This document shows positions 55,891-64,000 of a DNA stretch of 64,000 nt, in pieces; position 1 is the first letter of the stretch, and the number at the start of each line of letters is the position of its first letter. A program made the translations under genes and the position numbers. The notes beneath the pieces were generated by a model, which saw nothing but the letters and a program-made list of their open reading frames with translations, had not been told where the DNA came from and did no database searches. Source of the DNA: Paraburkholderia bannensis (GTDB taxonomy: Bacteria; Pseudomonadota; Gammaproteobacteria; Burkholderiales; Burkholderiaceae); the NCBI RefSeq assembly GCF_014200455.1, contig NZ_JACHBW010000002.1:372001-436000 (forward strand), given 5' to 3'.

Positions 55891-56892
55891 ATGTCCCCGA
55901 TTTCGAACCCGAATGAAGCCGCTCAGTCGCCTGAGCCGCTGGTCTGGCTCAACGGCGAACTCACGCCGCTTTCCGAAGCACGCGTGCCGGTGCTCGACCG
56001 CGGCTTCATTTTCGGCGACGGCATCTACGAAGTCGTGCCGGTCTATGTGCTCGAAACCGGGGATGAGCAAGCTGCGCAGGAGACGGTGCGTGTGCCGTTT
56101 CGCATCGCCCAGCATCTTGCGCGGCTTTCGCGCTCGCTCGACAAGGTAGGGATCGCCAATCCGTTCGACGAAGCGGGCTGGCGTGCGCTGATCGCGCGGG
56201 TGATCGAGGCCAACGAAGCAGCGGGCGCACTCGCGCGCGACGCGCACGCCAACGTCTACGTGCAGGTCACGCGCGGCGTCGCGAAGCGCGGCCACGCGTT
56301 TCCGGCCGGCATCACGCCCACGGTGTTCGTGATGGTGAATCCGCTGGTCATGCCGGGCGCCGCGCAACGTGCGGCGGGCGTGGCCTGCGTGACGGCCGAA
56401 GATCGCCGCTGGCTGAATTGCGATATCAAGGCGACCTCGCTGCTCGGCAATGTGCTGATGGCGCAGAACGCCGTCGAGCATGGCGTGTTCGAGACGATCC
56501 AGCTGCGTGACGGGTTCGTCACCGAAGCCTCGTCGTCGAATGTGTGGATCGTGAAGGACGGCGTGCTGTACGCGCCGCCGCGCAGCAACAAGATCCTCGA
56601 AGGCATCCGCTACGGGCTGATCGAGGAGCTGGCGCTGGACTGCGGCCTGCGTTTCGAGGCGCGCGAGCTCGACGAAGCGGCGCTGCGCAGCGCCGACGAA
56701 CTGCTGGTATCCTCGGCGACCAAGGAAATTTTGCCCGTGGTCGCGCTCGACGGCGCGGCGGTGGGAAGCGGCAAACCGGGGCCGGTTTATGCCGCGCTCT
56801 ACGAGGCTTATCAGCGTGCGAAGGCACGCGAGGCGCGTGCGGTGCATGCAGCGCTCGCCGCGCAGAACACGCTACAGGAAGTGGAAAAATGA
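55891..56892 (+). CDS. dat: D-amino-acid transaminase
   Basis: 333-residue fold-type IV PLP enzyme. The N-terminal VWLNGELTPLSEARVPVLDRG and FGDGIYEV segments, Lys180 in CDIKATSLLGNV for the PLP Schiff base, and TEASSSNVWIVKDG show a D-amino-acid/branched-chain aminotransferase of class IV; D-alanine transaminase is the better fit given the neighbour dacA. Its stop overlaps the DUF493 start (ATGA). Confidence 0.9.
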   Translation: MSPISNPNEAAQSPEPLVWLNGELTPLSEARVPVLDRGFIFGDGIYEVVPVYVLETGDEQAAQETVRVPFRIAQHLARLSRSLDKVGIANPFDEAGWRALIARVIEANEAAGALARDAHANVYVQVTRGVAKRGHAFPAGITPTVFVMVNPLVMPGAAQRAAGVACVTAEDRRWLNCDIKATSLLGNVLMAQNAVEHGVFETIQLRDGFVTEASSSNVWIVKDGVLYAPPRSNKILEGIRYGLIEELALDCGLRFEARELDEAALRSADELLVSSATKEILPVVALDGAAVGSGKPGPVYAALYEAYQRAKAREARAVHAALAAQNTLQEVEK

Positions 56893-57197
56893 CTGCATCC
56901 CAGAACAAGCCCGCCGTGATTGGCGCGGGCACCGAAGCGAAAGAATCGCTGATCGAATTCCCCTGCGATTTCCCCATCAAGGTGATGGGCAAGACGCATC
57001 CGGAATTCGAATCGACCATGATCGCGGTGCTGCGCGAATTCGACGGCGGTTTCGACGAAACCATCATCGAAAAGCGCCCTTCGAGCGGCGGCAACTACAC
57101 CGGACTCACGGTGACGGTGCGCGCCACGAGCCAGGCGCACCTCGACGATATCTACCGCGCGCTCACCGGTCATCCGATGGTGAAGATCGTGCTGTAA
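56889..57197 (+). CDS. DUF493 (YbeD-like) protein
   Basis: 102-residue YbeD/DUF493 protein. It has IEFPCDFPIKVMGKTHPEFEST (about 22-43) and a ferredoxin-like fold pattern with LTVTVRATSQAHLDDIYRAL. The function is unclear; E. coli YbeD sits beside lipB and is thought to regulate lipoate metabolism, and here too lipB/lipA are close. It is coupled to dat by a 4-bp overlap. Confidence 0.9.
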   Translation: MTASQNKPAVIGAGTEAKESLIEFPCDFPIKVMGKTHPEFESTMIAVLREFDGGFDETIIEKRPSSGGNYTGLTVTVRATSQAHLDDIYRALTGHPMVKIVL

Positions 57198-57228
57198 GCC
57201 GGGCTGATGCTTTGGGCGTCGGGTCGTG

Positions 57229-57256
57229 AAAAAGGCTGCCGTGGGGCAGCCTTTTT
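57229..57256. terminator. Bidirectional intrinsic terminator after the DUF493 gene
   Basis: AAAAAGGCTGCC (57229-57240) pairs with GGCAGCCTTTTT (57245-57256) around a 4-nt loop. T-runs occur on both strands, serving the DUF493 gene and the convergent LysR gene. Confidence 0.9.
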
Positions 57257-57283
57257 CATTTGCGCGGGTGATCCAGACCGTGC

Positions 57284-58261
57284 TTAAACCGTATCCCCTT
57301 CGCTGGCCCGCAAGGCGGCTGCGGCGGCGGTCATCAGCGGGCCGGCTTCGCAGGCGTCTTCGTAAAGGCGTCTGAAGCGCGCCACTTCGTCGAAGACCCA
57401 CGCGCGAAAAGCCTGCACACGCTCGGTTTGCAGGCGCTGCGGCGTGCTGATGAAGTAGTAGCGCCACGGGCTGGGACCGTCGATGTGCTTGAAGAGGCGC
57501 ACGAGGCGCCCGCGCGTGATCTCGTGCATCGCCAGCGAGCGGCGCACCAGCGCGATGCCCTGGCCGTCCATCGCGGCCTGCAGCAGGTTCGACGAATCCT
57601 GGTAGAGCACGCCGCGCTTGGGCTCGGGGATGTCCTGCATGCCGGCGGCGTCGAACCACGGACGCCAGAGTTCGTCGTCGGAGCGCAGCAGCGGCAGTTG
57701 CATCATGTCGCGCGGGCTTTCGGGCAGCTTGCCGTCGCGGAAATCGGGTGAGCAGGCCGGGAAGAAAATCTCGTCGAGCAGCAGTTCGGCGTGCAGGCCG
57801 GGATAGTGGCCATAGCCGAAGCGGATTGCCACGTCCACGTCGTCGCGCGCGAAATCGGTGAGCGAATTGGTGGATTGCAGCTCGACATCCCACTGCGGAT
57901 TGGCCTCGATAAACCGGCCGATGCGCGGCGTGACCCAGCGCGCCGCGAACGACGAGAGCATCGATACCACCAGACGCCGGTCGCGGTCGCCCGCGCGGAT
58001 TTCCTGGGTGGCGTGCGCGAGCTGGCTGAGCGCGTCGCGCACCTGGCCGGCGTAGCGGCGGCCCGTGTCGGTGATGCGCACGCGCTTGCCGTCGCGCGTG
58101 AAGAGCGACACGCCCAGTTCCGCTTCGAGCGCGCGGATCTGATGGCTCACCGCGCCGTGGGTGACGAAGAGCTCGTCGGCGGCGCGCGAAAAGCTTTCGT
58201 GTCGGGCGGCGGCTTCAAAGGCCTTGAGGGCGTTCAGCGCCGGAAGTGTGCGCAGGTCCAT
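57284..58261 (-). CDS. LysR-family transcriptional regulator (GcvA-like)
   Basis: 325-residue LysR protein. The HTH (MDLRTLPALNALKAFEAAAR; ESFSRAADELFVTHGAVSHQIRALEAELG) is of the GcvA/AmpR type. The effector domain follows (SFAARWVTPRIGRFIEANP, about 104-122). It is divergent from the DUF2917 gene with 99 bp between, so that gene is its likely target. The start ATG 58261 gives the canonical GcvA-type N-terminus; a longer upstream frame is unsupported. Confidence 0.9.
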   Translation of the reverse strand: MDLRTLPALNALKAFEAAARHESFSRAADELFVTHGAVSHQIRALEAELGVSLFTRDGKRVRITDTGRRYAGQVRDALSQLAHATQEIRAGDRDRRLVVSMLSSFAARWVTPRIGRFIEANPQWDVELQSTNSLTDFARDDVDVAIRFGYGHYPGLHAELLLDEIFFPACSPDFRDGKLPESPRDMMQLPLLRSDDELWRPWFDAAGMQDIPEPKRGVLYQDSSNLLQAAMDGQGIALVRRSLAMHEITRGRLVRLFKHIDGPSPWRYYFISTPQRLQTERVQAFRAWVFDEVARFRRLYEDACEAGPLMTAAAAALRASEGDTV

Positions 58262-58360
58262 CGTACTTTTTCTCACATAGCCGTGAAAAATGATCGTTTT
58301 ACCCGATCCCTTGTGCTGTCTAGGATTGTAGCCATCGGAGCAGGACATTCGGAGGCTGAA

Positions 58361-58687
58361 ATGAGAGAAATTTCTTCAGATATCACGTTCGAAGTCGAGG
58401 CCAATCAAGTTGCATCGGTGCGCGTTTCGCGCAGCACCCGGCTGACGGTGCACTGCGGTGCGGTGTGGGTCACGCGCAGCGACGACACGGCCGACTACTG
58501 GCTGGAGCCCGGCCATACGCTGCGCCTGCGGCGCGGCGAGCGGCTGTGGATCGGCGCGGAGCGGGGCGCGGCGGCGTGGGTGGCGTTCGCCACGCCTGCA
58601 CGCATGGGCGAACGTGCGCTCGACTGGGCCGCGCGGCAGGCGGCGCGCCTGGGGCTGCATGCCGGCGACGGCTGGCGTACCGTTTGA
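58361..58687 (+). CDS. DUF2917 family protein
   Basis: 108-residue DUF2917 protein, found next to a LysR gene in many Burkholderia-group bacteria; function unknown. It is a small beta-rich domain (TFEVEANQVASVRVSRSTRL, CGAVWVTRSDDTADYWLEPG). GGAGG lies 6-10 nt before ATG 58361, which sets the start. Probably regulated by the divergent LysR protein. Confidence 0.88.
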   Translation: MREISSDITFEVEANQVASVRVSRSTRLTVHCGAVWVTRSDDTADYWLEPGHTLRLRRGERLWIGAERGAAAWVAFATPARMGERALDWAARQAARLGLHAGDGWRTV

Positions 58688-58866
58688 GACCCACGCTGAG
58701 CCTCACGATCGCGGACGCCCACCGGATGGGGCCTCCGCGACTTCGCGTTTGACAGGCTTGCGACTGCGTGTCACTTGCCTGTCACTTGCGTGTTATGGCG
58801 GATATCCGTGCAAAGACCGCAGAGCCCTCGGCGCGCTCGGCCCGAATTGGGTAAACTCCGGAGATC

Positions 58867-59685
58867 ATGTGCGCCACCCCGGTTTCATCCCCGTCAACTC
58901 ACTCTGACCCCGTGTCTGCAGCGATCGCCGAACCGATCGTCCTGCGCTGGCGCGGCACCGAGGCCTATCAGATCAGTTTCGACGCCATGCGCGAGTTCAC
59001 CGCGCAACGCGACGCCAGCACGCCCGACGAGATCTGGCTGGTTGAGCATCCGCCCGTCTTCACGCTCGGTCAGGCCGGCAAGCCCGAACATCTGCTGATC
59101 GCCAATAGCGGCATCCCGCTCGTGCAGATCGACCGCGGCGGCCAGATCACGTATCACGGGCCGGGGCAGGTGGTGGCCTATCTGCTGCTCGACTTGCGCC
59201 GCCGGAAACTGATGGTGCGCGAGCTCGTTACGCTCATCGAGCAGGCCGTGATCGAAACACTCGCGGCGTATAATCTCGCCGGTGAGCGCAAGGACGGCGC
59301 GCCCGGTATTTACGTGCCAGATGACGCCCAGGGCGAGAGCGCGGCCCACAGTGGCGCCAAGGTTGCCGCGCTGGGCCTGAAGATCCGCAACGGCTGCAGT
59401 TATCACGGCGTGAGCCTGAATGTGTCGATGGATCTGAGCCCTTTCCTCGCGATCAATCCTTGCGGCTACGCGGGCCTTGAAACCGTCGATATGGCAACGC
59501 TCGGCGCCCATGCGACATGGCGCGAAGCGGCGCAAACGCTGGCGGCGCGGCTCGAAGCGAATCTCGCCGGGCATGCGCAGCGCGTTGCAGCGACGCAAGC
59601 AGAAACTCTTCCGGCAGCCGAAGCGGCTGCCGCAGACCTCGCGGCCGAAGCGGCCGCCGTGGACCCGGCCGCTCGCGCGGTCTGA
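58867..59685 (+). CDS. lipB: Octanoyl-[acyl-carrier-protein]:protein N-octanoyltransferase
   Basis: 272-residue lipoate biosynthesis enzyme. It has [17 protein letters not shown] (about 93-109), [23 protein letters not shown] (about 160-182) with the catalytic Lys, and INPCGYAGL with the catalytic Cys (about 199). It moves octanoyl from ACP to target proteins. An Ala/Glu-rich tail (last 35 residues) exceeds the usual length. ATG 58867 follows GGAG; GTG 58912 is an alternative. It is upstream of lipA. Confidence 0.93.
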   Translation: MCATPVSSPSTHSDPVSAAIAEPIVLRWRGTEAYQISFDAMREFTAQRDASTPDEIWLVEHPPVFTLGQAGKPEHLLIANSGIPLVQIDRGGQITYHGPGQVVAYLLLDLRRRKLMVRELVTLIEQAVIETLAAYNLAGERKDGAPGIYVPDDAQGESAAHSGAKVAALGLKIRNGCSYHGVSLNVSMDLSPFLAINPCGYAGLETVDMATLGAHATWREAAQTLAARLEANLAGHAQRVAATQAETLPAAEAAAADLAAEAAAVDPAARAV

Positions 59686-59746
59686 AGGCGGGCAACCGCC
59701 ACAACCGCAGGCTGGCGTTCCCCGGCGGCCTGACTGGATCGAAAGC

Positions 59747-60751
59747 ATGAGTGACGTAACCGCCAATACTGCTGCCTCCCCCGCAGTCAATCCTGCCGCC
59801 GACGCCGTTCCCTACGACGCCACCGCGAAGCAGAAAGCGCAAGCCAAGACCGCGCGCATTCCCATCAAGATCGTGCCGATCGAGAAGCTCAAGAAGCCCG
59901 AGTGGATCCGCGTGAAGGCGGCCACGGGCAACTCGCGCTTCTACGAGATCAAGAACATCCTGCGCGAGCACAACCTGCATACGGTGTGCGAGGAAGCGAG
60001 CTGCCCGAACATCGGCGAATGCTTCGGCAAGGGCACGGCCACGTTCATGATCATGGGCGACAAGTGCACGCGCCGCTGCCCGTTCTGCGACGTGGGCCAC
60101 GGCCGCCCCGATCCGCTCGATCCGGAAGAACCGGGCAACCTGGCGCGCACCATCGGCGCGCTCAAGCTCAAGTACGTCGTGATCACCAGCGTCGACCGCG
60201 ACGATCTGCGTGACGGCGGCGCGGGCCACTTCGTCGAATGTATCCGCCAGGTGCGCGAGCATTCTCCGGAAACCCGCATCGAAATCCTCACGCCCGACTT
60301 CCGTGGCCGTCTGGACCGCGCGCTGCAAATCCTCAACGCCGCGCCGCCCGACGTGATGAACCACAATCTCGAAACGGTGCCGCGCCTCTACAAGGAAGCG
60401 CGTCCGGGTTCGGACTACGCGCACTCGCTCAAGCTCCTCAAGGACTTCAAGGCGCTGCATCCGGAAGTCGCAACCAAGTCGGGCCTGATGGTCGGTCTGG
60501 GCGAAACCGAAGAGGAAATCCTTCAGGTGATGCGCGACCTGCGCGCGCACGACGTGGATATGCTGACGATCGGCCAGTATCTGCAGCCTTCGGAGCACCA
60601 TCTGCCGGTGCGCTCGTACGTGCATCCGGACACCTTCAAGATGTACGAGGAAGAGGCATACAAGATGGGCTTCACGCACGCCGCCGTTGGCGCGATGGTG
60701 CGTTCGAGCTATCACGCCGATCTGCAGGCGCACGGCGCGGGCGTGGTTTAA
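59747..60751 (+). CDS. lipA: Lipoyl synthase
   Basis: 334-residue radical SAM enzyme that inserts sulfur into the octanoyl chain. Both Fe-S motifs are present: the auxiliary cluster set ([12 protein letters not shown]) and the SAM motif [10 protein letters not shown] (CxxxCxxC). It ends in a normal SYHAD-type C-terminus. It begins 61 bp after lipB and ends before a terminator. Confidence 0.95.
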   Translation: MSDVTANTAASPAVNPAADAVPYDATAKQKAQAKTARIPIKIVPIEKLKKPEWIRVKAATGNSRFYEIKNILREHNLHTVCEEASCPNIGECFGKGTATFMIMGDKCTRRCPFCDVGHGRPDPLDPEEPGNLARTIGALKLKYVVITSVDRDDLRDGGAGHFVECIRQVREHSPETRIEILTPDFRGRLDRALQILNAAPPDVMNHNLETVPRLYKEARPGSDYAHSLKLLKDFKALHPEVATKSGLMVGLGETEEEILQVMRDLRAHDVDMLTIGQYLQPSEHHLPVRSYVHPDTFKMYEEEAYKMGFTHAAVGAMVRSSYHADLQAHGAGVV

Positions 60752-60776
60752 ACCGCTCGCTCGCTTTGCCTCGAAG

Positions 60777-60801
60777 AAGCCCGCCTCGCGCGGGCTTTTT
60801 T
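60777..60801 (+). terminator. Intrinsic terminator after lipA
   Basis: GCCCGC (60779-60784) pairs with GCGGGC (60790-60795), followed by a T-run to 60801. Confidence 0.85.
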
Positions 60802-60905
60802 ACGTCTGGCGTTCCGGATTCCCGGACGCATTCAATCCGCATTTCTGGAAATCCATAGAGCGGGTTTTCGACACGCCGCCAAAAGCCTTGTAAATCAAGG
60901 CTGGC

Positions 60906-60920
60906 GCGGCATTGTGCCGC
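60906..60920. promoter_or_regulatory. Inverted repeat GCGGCA-N3-TGCCGC beside the dctA promoter
   Basis: Perfect 6-bp dyad ending at the base before the -24 element. It may be a repressor or IHF/DctD-related site. Activators of sigma-54 normally bind about 100 bp upstream, so its role is uncertain. Confidence 0.4.
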
Positions 60921-60936
60921 TGGCATCAACCTTGCA
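60921..60936 (+). promoter_or_regulatory. Sigma-54 (RpoN) promoter of dctA
   Basis: TGGCATC-N4-TTGCA with the -24 GG and -12 GC at the exact spacing for RpoN. It fits dctA, whose sigma-54-dependent expression by DctB/DctD is known in rhizobia. Transcription would start near 60947, giving a leader of about 190 nt before the dctA GTG. Confidence 0.85.
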
Positions 60937-60980
60937 ATTAGATACGCGCGGCCACCCCGGCCGCGACAAAAAAAACATGG

Positions 60981-61014
60981 GATGGGACTAAGCGCTCAAG
61001 CGCTAAATCCCATC
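60981..61014 (+). promoter_or_regulatory. Hairpin in the dctA 5' leader
   Basis: GATGGGA (60981-60987) pairs with TCCCATC (61008-61014). The inner stem AGCGC/GCGCT closes a TCAA loop, with a 3/3 internal loop. It precedes a ribosome site by 4 nt (61018), so it could control translation of the leader ORF. Confidence 0.55.
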
Positions 61015-61030
61015 GACAAGGAGACAGCCG

Positions 61031-61060
61031 ATGTCCAAATCCCTCATCTGGTTTCGCTGA
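61031..61060 (+). CDS. Possible 9-residue leader peptide upstream of dctA
   Basis: ATG at 61031 encodes MSKSLIWFR and stops at TGA 61058-61060. AAGGAG (61018-61023) lies 7 nt upstream, the best ribosome site in this region and better than the one before dctA. The frame differs from dctA, which begins 77 nt after the stop. It could be a regulatory uORF or the remains of an older start. Confidence 0.5.
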   Translation: MSKSLIWFR

Positions 61061-61137
61061 TTCCCCCCGTTTCGACCTGTCGCGGCACGGCGCTCGAAAG
61101 GCGCGGCCATCGGCTTAACTTTTTGCAGGCACCCCAA

Positions 61138-62421
61138 GTGAAGAAACCTCTCCACAAAGTCCTCTATTTCCAGGTGATCGTGGCGATCGTCATCGGCGTT
61201 GTGCTGGGCCACTTTTGGCCCGCGCTCGGCATCGACATGAAGCCGCTCGGCGACGCCTTCATCAAGCTCATCAAGATGGTGATCGGGCCGATCATCTTCT
61301 GTACCGTCGTGACCGGCATCGCCGGCATGGAAGACATGAAGAAGGTCGGTCGCGTGGGCGGCAAGGCGCTGCTCTATTTCGAGATCGTCTCGACCTTCGC
61401 GCTGGTGCTCGGCCTGATCGCCACGCACGTGCTCAAGCCGGGTGCGGGCTTCAACGTCGATGTGAGCACGCTCGACGCCAAGTCGGTGGCGAGCTTCGCT
61501 GAAAAGGCGCACGGCCAGAGCTCGGTCGACTTCCTGATGCACATCATTCCGGACACGATCTTCTCGGCGTTCGCGCAAGGCGAAATCCTGCAGATCCTGC
61601 TGATCGCGCTGCTGTTCGGCGCGGTGCTCACGCAACTGGGCGAGCGCGGCCGCGTGGTGACGGATTTCATCGACGGCATCTCGGGCGTGCTGTTCGGCGT
61701 CGTCAAGATCGTCACGAAGCTCGCGCCGATCGGCGCATTCGGTGCGATGGCGTTCACCATCGGCAAGTACGGTGTCGGCTCGCTGGTGCCGATGCTCAAA
61801 CTGATCGGCACGTTCTATCTGACCTCGGTCGTGTTCGTGCTGGTGGTGCTGGGCGCAATCGCGCGCTTCACCGGCTTCTCGATCATCCGCTTCGTGTCGT
61901 ACATCAAGGAAGAACTGCTGATCGTGCTGGGTACGAGTTCGTCGGAATCGGCGCTGCCGCAACTGATGCAGAAGCTCGAACGGCTGGGCTGCTCGCGCTC
62001 GGTGGTGGGTCTGGTGGTGCCGACCGGTTACTCGTTCAACCTCGACGGCACCAACATCTACATGACGATGGCGGTGCTCTTCATCGCCCAAGCGACCAAC
62101 ACCGACCTCACGTGGACGCAGCAGCTCACGCTGCTGGCCGTGACCATGCTGACCTCGAAGGGCGCCAGCGGCGTGACCGGCGCGGGCTTCATCACGCTGG
62201 CCGCGACGCTGGCCGTGGTGCCGACCATTCCGCTCTCCGGCATGGTGCTGATCCTCGGCATCGACCGCTTCATGAGCGAGTGCCGCGCGCTGACGAACAT
62301 CGTCGGCAACGGCGTGGCAACGGTGGTGGTGTCGGCGTGGGAAAAGGAGCTGGACCGCGACAAGTTGCGCGCGGTGCTGGCGGGCGAGGCTTCGGAAGTG
62401 AAGGAAAGCGCGGGCGCGTAA
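61138..62421 (+). CDS. dctA: C4-dicarboxylate transporter DctA
   Basis: 427-residue Na+/H+-dicarboxylate symporter (DAACS family) for succinate, fumarate and malate. It starts [20 protein letters not shown] as DctA proteins do. [17 protein letters not shown] (about 263-279) and [21 protein letters not shown] (substrate and cation-binding motifs) are intact. The start is GTG 61138 with GCAGG upstream; the longer upstream frame has no family support. It is controlled by the sigma-54 promoter at 60921, and dctB follows. Confidence 0.93.
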   Translation: MKKPLHKVLYFQVIVAIVIGVVLGHFWPALGIDMKPLGDAFIKLIKMVIGPIIFCTVVTGIAGMEDMKKVGRVGGKALLYFEIVSTFALVLGLIATHVLKPGAGFNVDVSTLDAKSVASFAEKAHGQSSVDFLMHIIPDTIFSAFAQGEILQILLIALLFGAVLTQLGERGRVVTDFIDGISGVLFGVVKIVTKLAPIGAFGAMAFTIGKYGVGSLVPMLKLIGTFYLTSVVFVLVVLGAIARFTGFSIIRFVSYIKEELLIVLGTSSSESALPQLMQKLERLGCSRSVVGLVVPTGYSFNLDGTNIYMTMAVLFIAQATNTDLTWTQQLTLLAVTMLTSKGASGVTGAGFITLAATLAVVPTIPLSGMVLILGIDRFMSECRALTNIVGNGVATVVVSAWEKELDRDKLRAVLAGEASEVKESAGA

Positions 62422-62666
62422 GTTTGCTTGCGCGTGGTTGATCGGGCGGCGCGTGGTGCGCTGCTTCGGTCGGCTCAAGTTGTTTGACCGGTTGTACTGG
62501 AGTTTTACGTGTAGCAAGCGGCGCAAGCCGTTGGGCGGCGTGTTGTTCATCCCCTGTCGATACGTCGCCCGCTCCCATCTCCCGCCTTCCACGATCGGCC
62601 GCCTCGCGCGGTTTGCGTGTGCCACAATCCCACCCATCCCCGCTCGATCACCCGGAAGTTTCATCC

Positions 62667-64000
62667 GTGACGCGCCGTCTCGTTCTGCTGTTTGCGCTCG
62701 CCATCGGGCTCGCACTCGTGTGCGCGCTTGCGTGGACACTCGCCTGGCAGACCGGCATCGACGCGCTGCGCCTGAACGCCGCCGTGCGCGGCGACCGCAC
62801 GACAGCCGCGCTCAAGAGCACGCTGGAGCGCTACGAATCGCTGCCCTATCTGGTGGGCGCGCATCCGCTCGTGCAGGACGTGCTCGCGGATCCCAATCCC
62901 GAGCGCGTCGCCGCCGCGAACCGCTATCTCGAAGACGTGAACCGCCACGCGCGCGCCACCACGACCTACATCATCCGCGCCGACGGCATCTGCATCGCAG
63001 CCAGCAACTGGCGCGGCGCGGACAGCTTCGTGGGCGTCGAGTACCGCTTCCGCCCGTATTTCATCGAAGCCGCCAAAGGCGACGTGGGACGTTTCTTCGG
63101 TATCGGCACGATCTCGCGCGATCCGGGTTACTACATCTCGCAGCCGGTGCGGCGCAACGGCCAGATCGTCGGCGTGGCGGTGGTGAAGCTCAATCTCGAA
63201 TGGTTTCCGGGCTCGGATGCCTCCGAGCCGCTGCTCGTCACCGACGATCACGGCGTGATCTTTCTGTCCTCGGTGCCCGCGTGGAAATACCGCACGGTGC
63301 GGCCATTGCCGACCGATGTGGTGGCCTCGATCGACGCGACGCGGCAGTATGCGCGCCAGGATATCCCGCCGCTGCCCGCGAGCGTGGAGCGCGTGCTGGA
63401 AGGCGACGCCGATATCGTGCGCATCGGCAGCGGCCTGCGCGCGCCGCGCTATCTGGAAACGCGCCGGGCGCTTGGTGAGCCGGACTGGCATCTGGTGACG
63501 ATGTCGCCGGTCGCGCCGGTGCTCGACGCCGCGCGCAACGCCACCATCATGACGGGCTTCGGCTACGTGTCGCTGTGCCTGCTGGGGTTCTACTGGCGCA
63601 TGCGCCGCGCGCGCGTGCGCGAAGTGGTGAAGAGCCGTGCGATGCTGCAAAAGGCCTACGCGATGCTCAACGACCGCGTGGCCGAACGCACCGCCGACCT
63701 CTCGCAGGCCAACGAAAGCCTGCAGCGCGAAGTCGCCGAGCGCACCCGCACCGAACAGGAGCTGCGCGCCACCCAGGACGAACTGATCCAGGCGAGCAAG
63801 CTGGCCGCGCTCGGACAGATGGCGGCGGGCATCACGCACGAACTGAATCAGCCGCTCGCGGCGCTGCGCAGTTTTTCGGACAATACGCGCGTGTTTCTCG
63901 AACGCGGCCAGTACGACGCGGCGCACGAGAATCTGGAGGCGATCGGTTCGCTCACCGAGCGCATGGGCAAGATCGTCAATCAGCTCAAGCTCTTTGTCGG
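62667..64000 (+). CDS. dctB: C4-dicarboxylate sensor histidine kinase DctB (runs off the window)
   Basis: The first 444 residues. An N-terminal membrane helix (LVLLFALAIGLALVCALAW, about 5-23) is followed by a periplasmic PAS-like (double Cache) sensor (about 30-280), a second membrane helix (about 289-310), and a coiled linker with ERTADLSQANESLQREV. The dimerisation/phosphoacceptor box LAALGQMAAGITHELNQPLA with its His follows near 380-399. The ATPase domain lies beyond the window. Start GTG 62667 follows GGAAG. It is the partner of the sigma-54-dependent dctA; DctD is expected next. Confidence 0.92.
   Translation, partial: MTRRLVLLFALAIGLALVCALAWTLAWQTGIDALRLNAAVRGDRTTAALKSTLERYESLPYLVGAHPLVQDVLADPNPERVAAANRYLEDVNRHARATTTYIIRADGICIAASNWRGADSFVGVEYRFRPYFIEAAKGDVGRFFGIGTISRDPGYYISQPVRRNGQIVGVAVVKLNLEWFPGSDASEPLLVTDDHGVIFLSSVPAWKYRTVRPLPTDVVASIDATRQYARQDIPPLPASVERVLEGDADIVRIGSGLRAPRYLETRRALGEPDWHLVTMSPVAPVLDAARNATIMTGFGYVSLCLLGFYWRMRRARVREVVKSRAMLQKAYAMLNDRVAERTADLSQANESLQREVAERTRTEQELRATQDELIQASKLAALGQMAAGITHELNQPLAALRSFSDNTRVFLERGQYDAAHENLEAIGSLTERMGKIVNQLKLFV

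Larger units (their letters stand above)
60802..61137. other. dctA control and leader region
   Basis: Contains, in order, a 6-bp dyad abutting the promoter, a sigma-54 promoter, a long hairpin and a small reading frame with strong ribosome site, each listed separately. TTCCGGA/ATCC-type repeats around 60810-60860 could be upstream activator sites. Confidence 0.7.

Noticed and set aside
61031..61137. True start of dctA at 61031
   Set aside because: The frame from ATG 61031 stops after nine codons and is not in frame with dctA. The GTG at 61138 gives the exact conserved DctA N-terminus.

Overview
This window is high-GC, gene-dense, single-copy chromosomal DNA. Gene content and order point to the Burkholderiales (Burkholderia, Paraburkholderia or Caballeronia type). 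Indicators are a Porin_4 outer-membrane porin, the PHA-granule regulator PhaM, split methionine synthase genes, DUF1840, DUF2917, DUF3108, DUF3141 and DUF3567 proteins, the dacA-dat-DUF493-lipB-lipA run, and a sigma-54 dctA next to dctB. The genus is an inference. I saw no rRNA, tRNA, IS element, prophage or CRISPR array.

Layout. 1-3 kb: the N-terminus of an EAL-domain c-di-GMP phosphodiesterase, an SBF-type transporter and a Gly/Asn-rich secreted protein. 3.6-11 kb: porin, LysR regulator, nitronate-monooxygenase-like flavoprotein, haloacetate-dehalogenase-like hydrolase, Lrp regulator, EamA transporter and a DUF445 membrane protein, followed by a possible small RNA. 11.2-15.4 kb (minus strand): MBL-fold hydrolase, MaoC-like protein, DUF1289 protein, YbaK-type deacylase, HMG-CoA lyase and GhrA-type reductase. 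16.3-22.7 kb: a divergent locus with an acyl/acetate kinase and a phosphotransacylase on one side, and a PHA-synthase-like DUF3141 protein and a FabI-type enoyl reductase on the other. 22.8-31 kb: two unusual small or LPS-related genes, a peptide-binding protein, then SDR-DsbA-SPOR-ArgS.

31-36.4 kb: DUF1840 protein, a Lys-rich secreted peptide, methionine synthase as two adjacent genes and a DUF3567 protein. 36.6-43.2 kb: a PcaD-like hydrolase, a DUF3108 protein, an IclR regulator divergent from a fumarylacetoacetase-family gene, an enoyl-CoA hydratase and PhaM. 43.9-47.4 kb: a diiron ferritin-like protein, HldC, CoaX and BirA. 47.4-53.1 kb: a cluster of DnaA boxes in front of a lipid-transport ABC operon of the MlaE/MlaF/MlaD plus lipoprotein type, then VanZ. 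53.3-60.8 kb: a thioredoxin-like ferredoxin, a hydrolase, DacA, Dat, DUF493 protein, a LysR/DUF2917 divergent pair, LipB and LipA. 60.8-64 kb: dctA with a sigma-54 promoter, a structured leader and a possible 9-residue leader peptide, then the start of dctB.

The points most worth following up are four: the DUF3141/phosphotransacylase/kinase/FabI locus, which has the parts for a kinase-driven acyl-CoA supply to a PHA-synthase-like enzyme; the duplicated DnaA-box module between birA and the mlaE-like gene; the dctA leader; and the small-RNA candidate after the DUF445 gene. Short tandem repeats (9-14 bp) recur between genes across the window.
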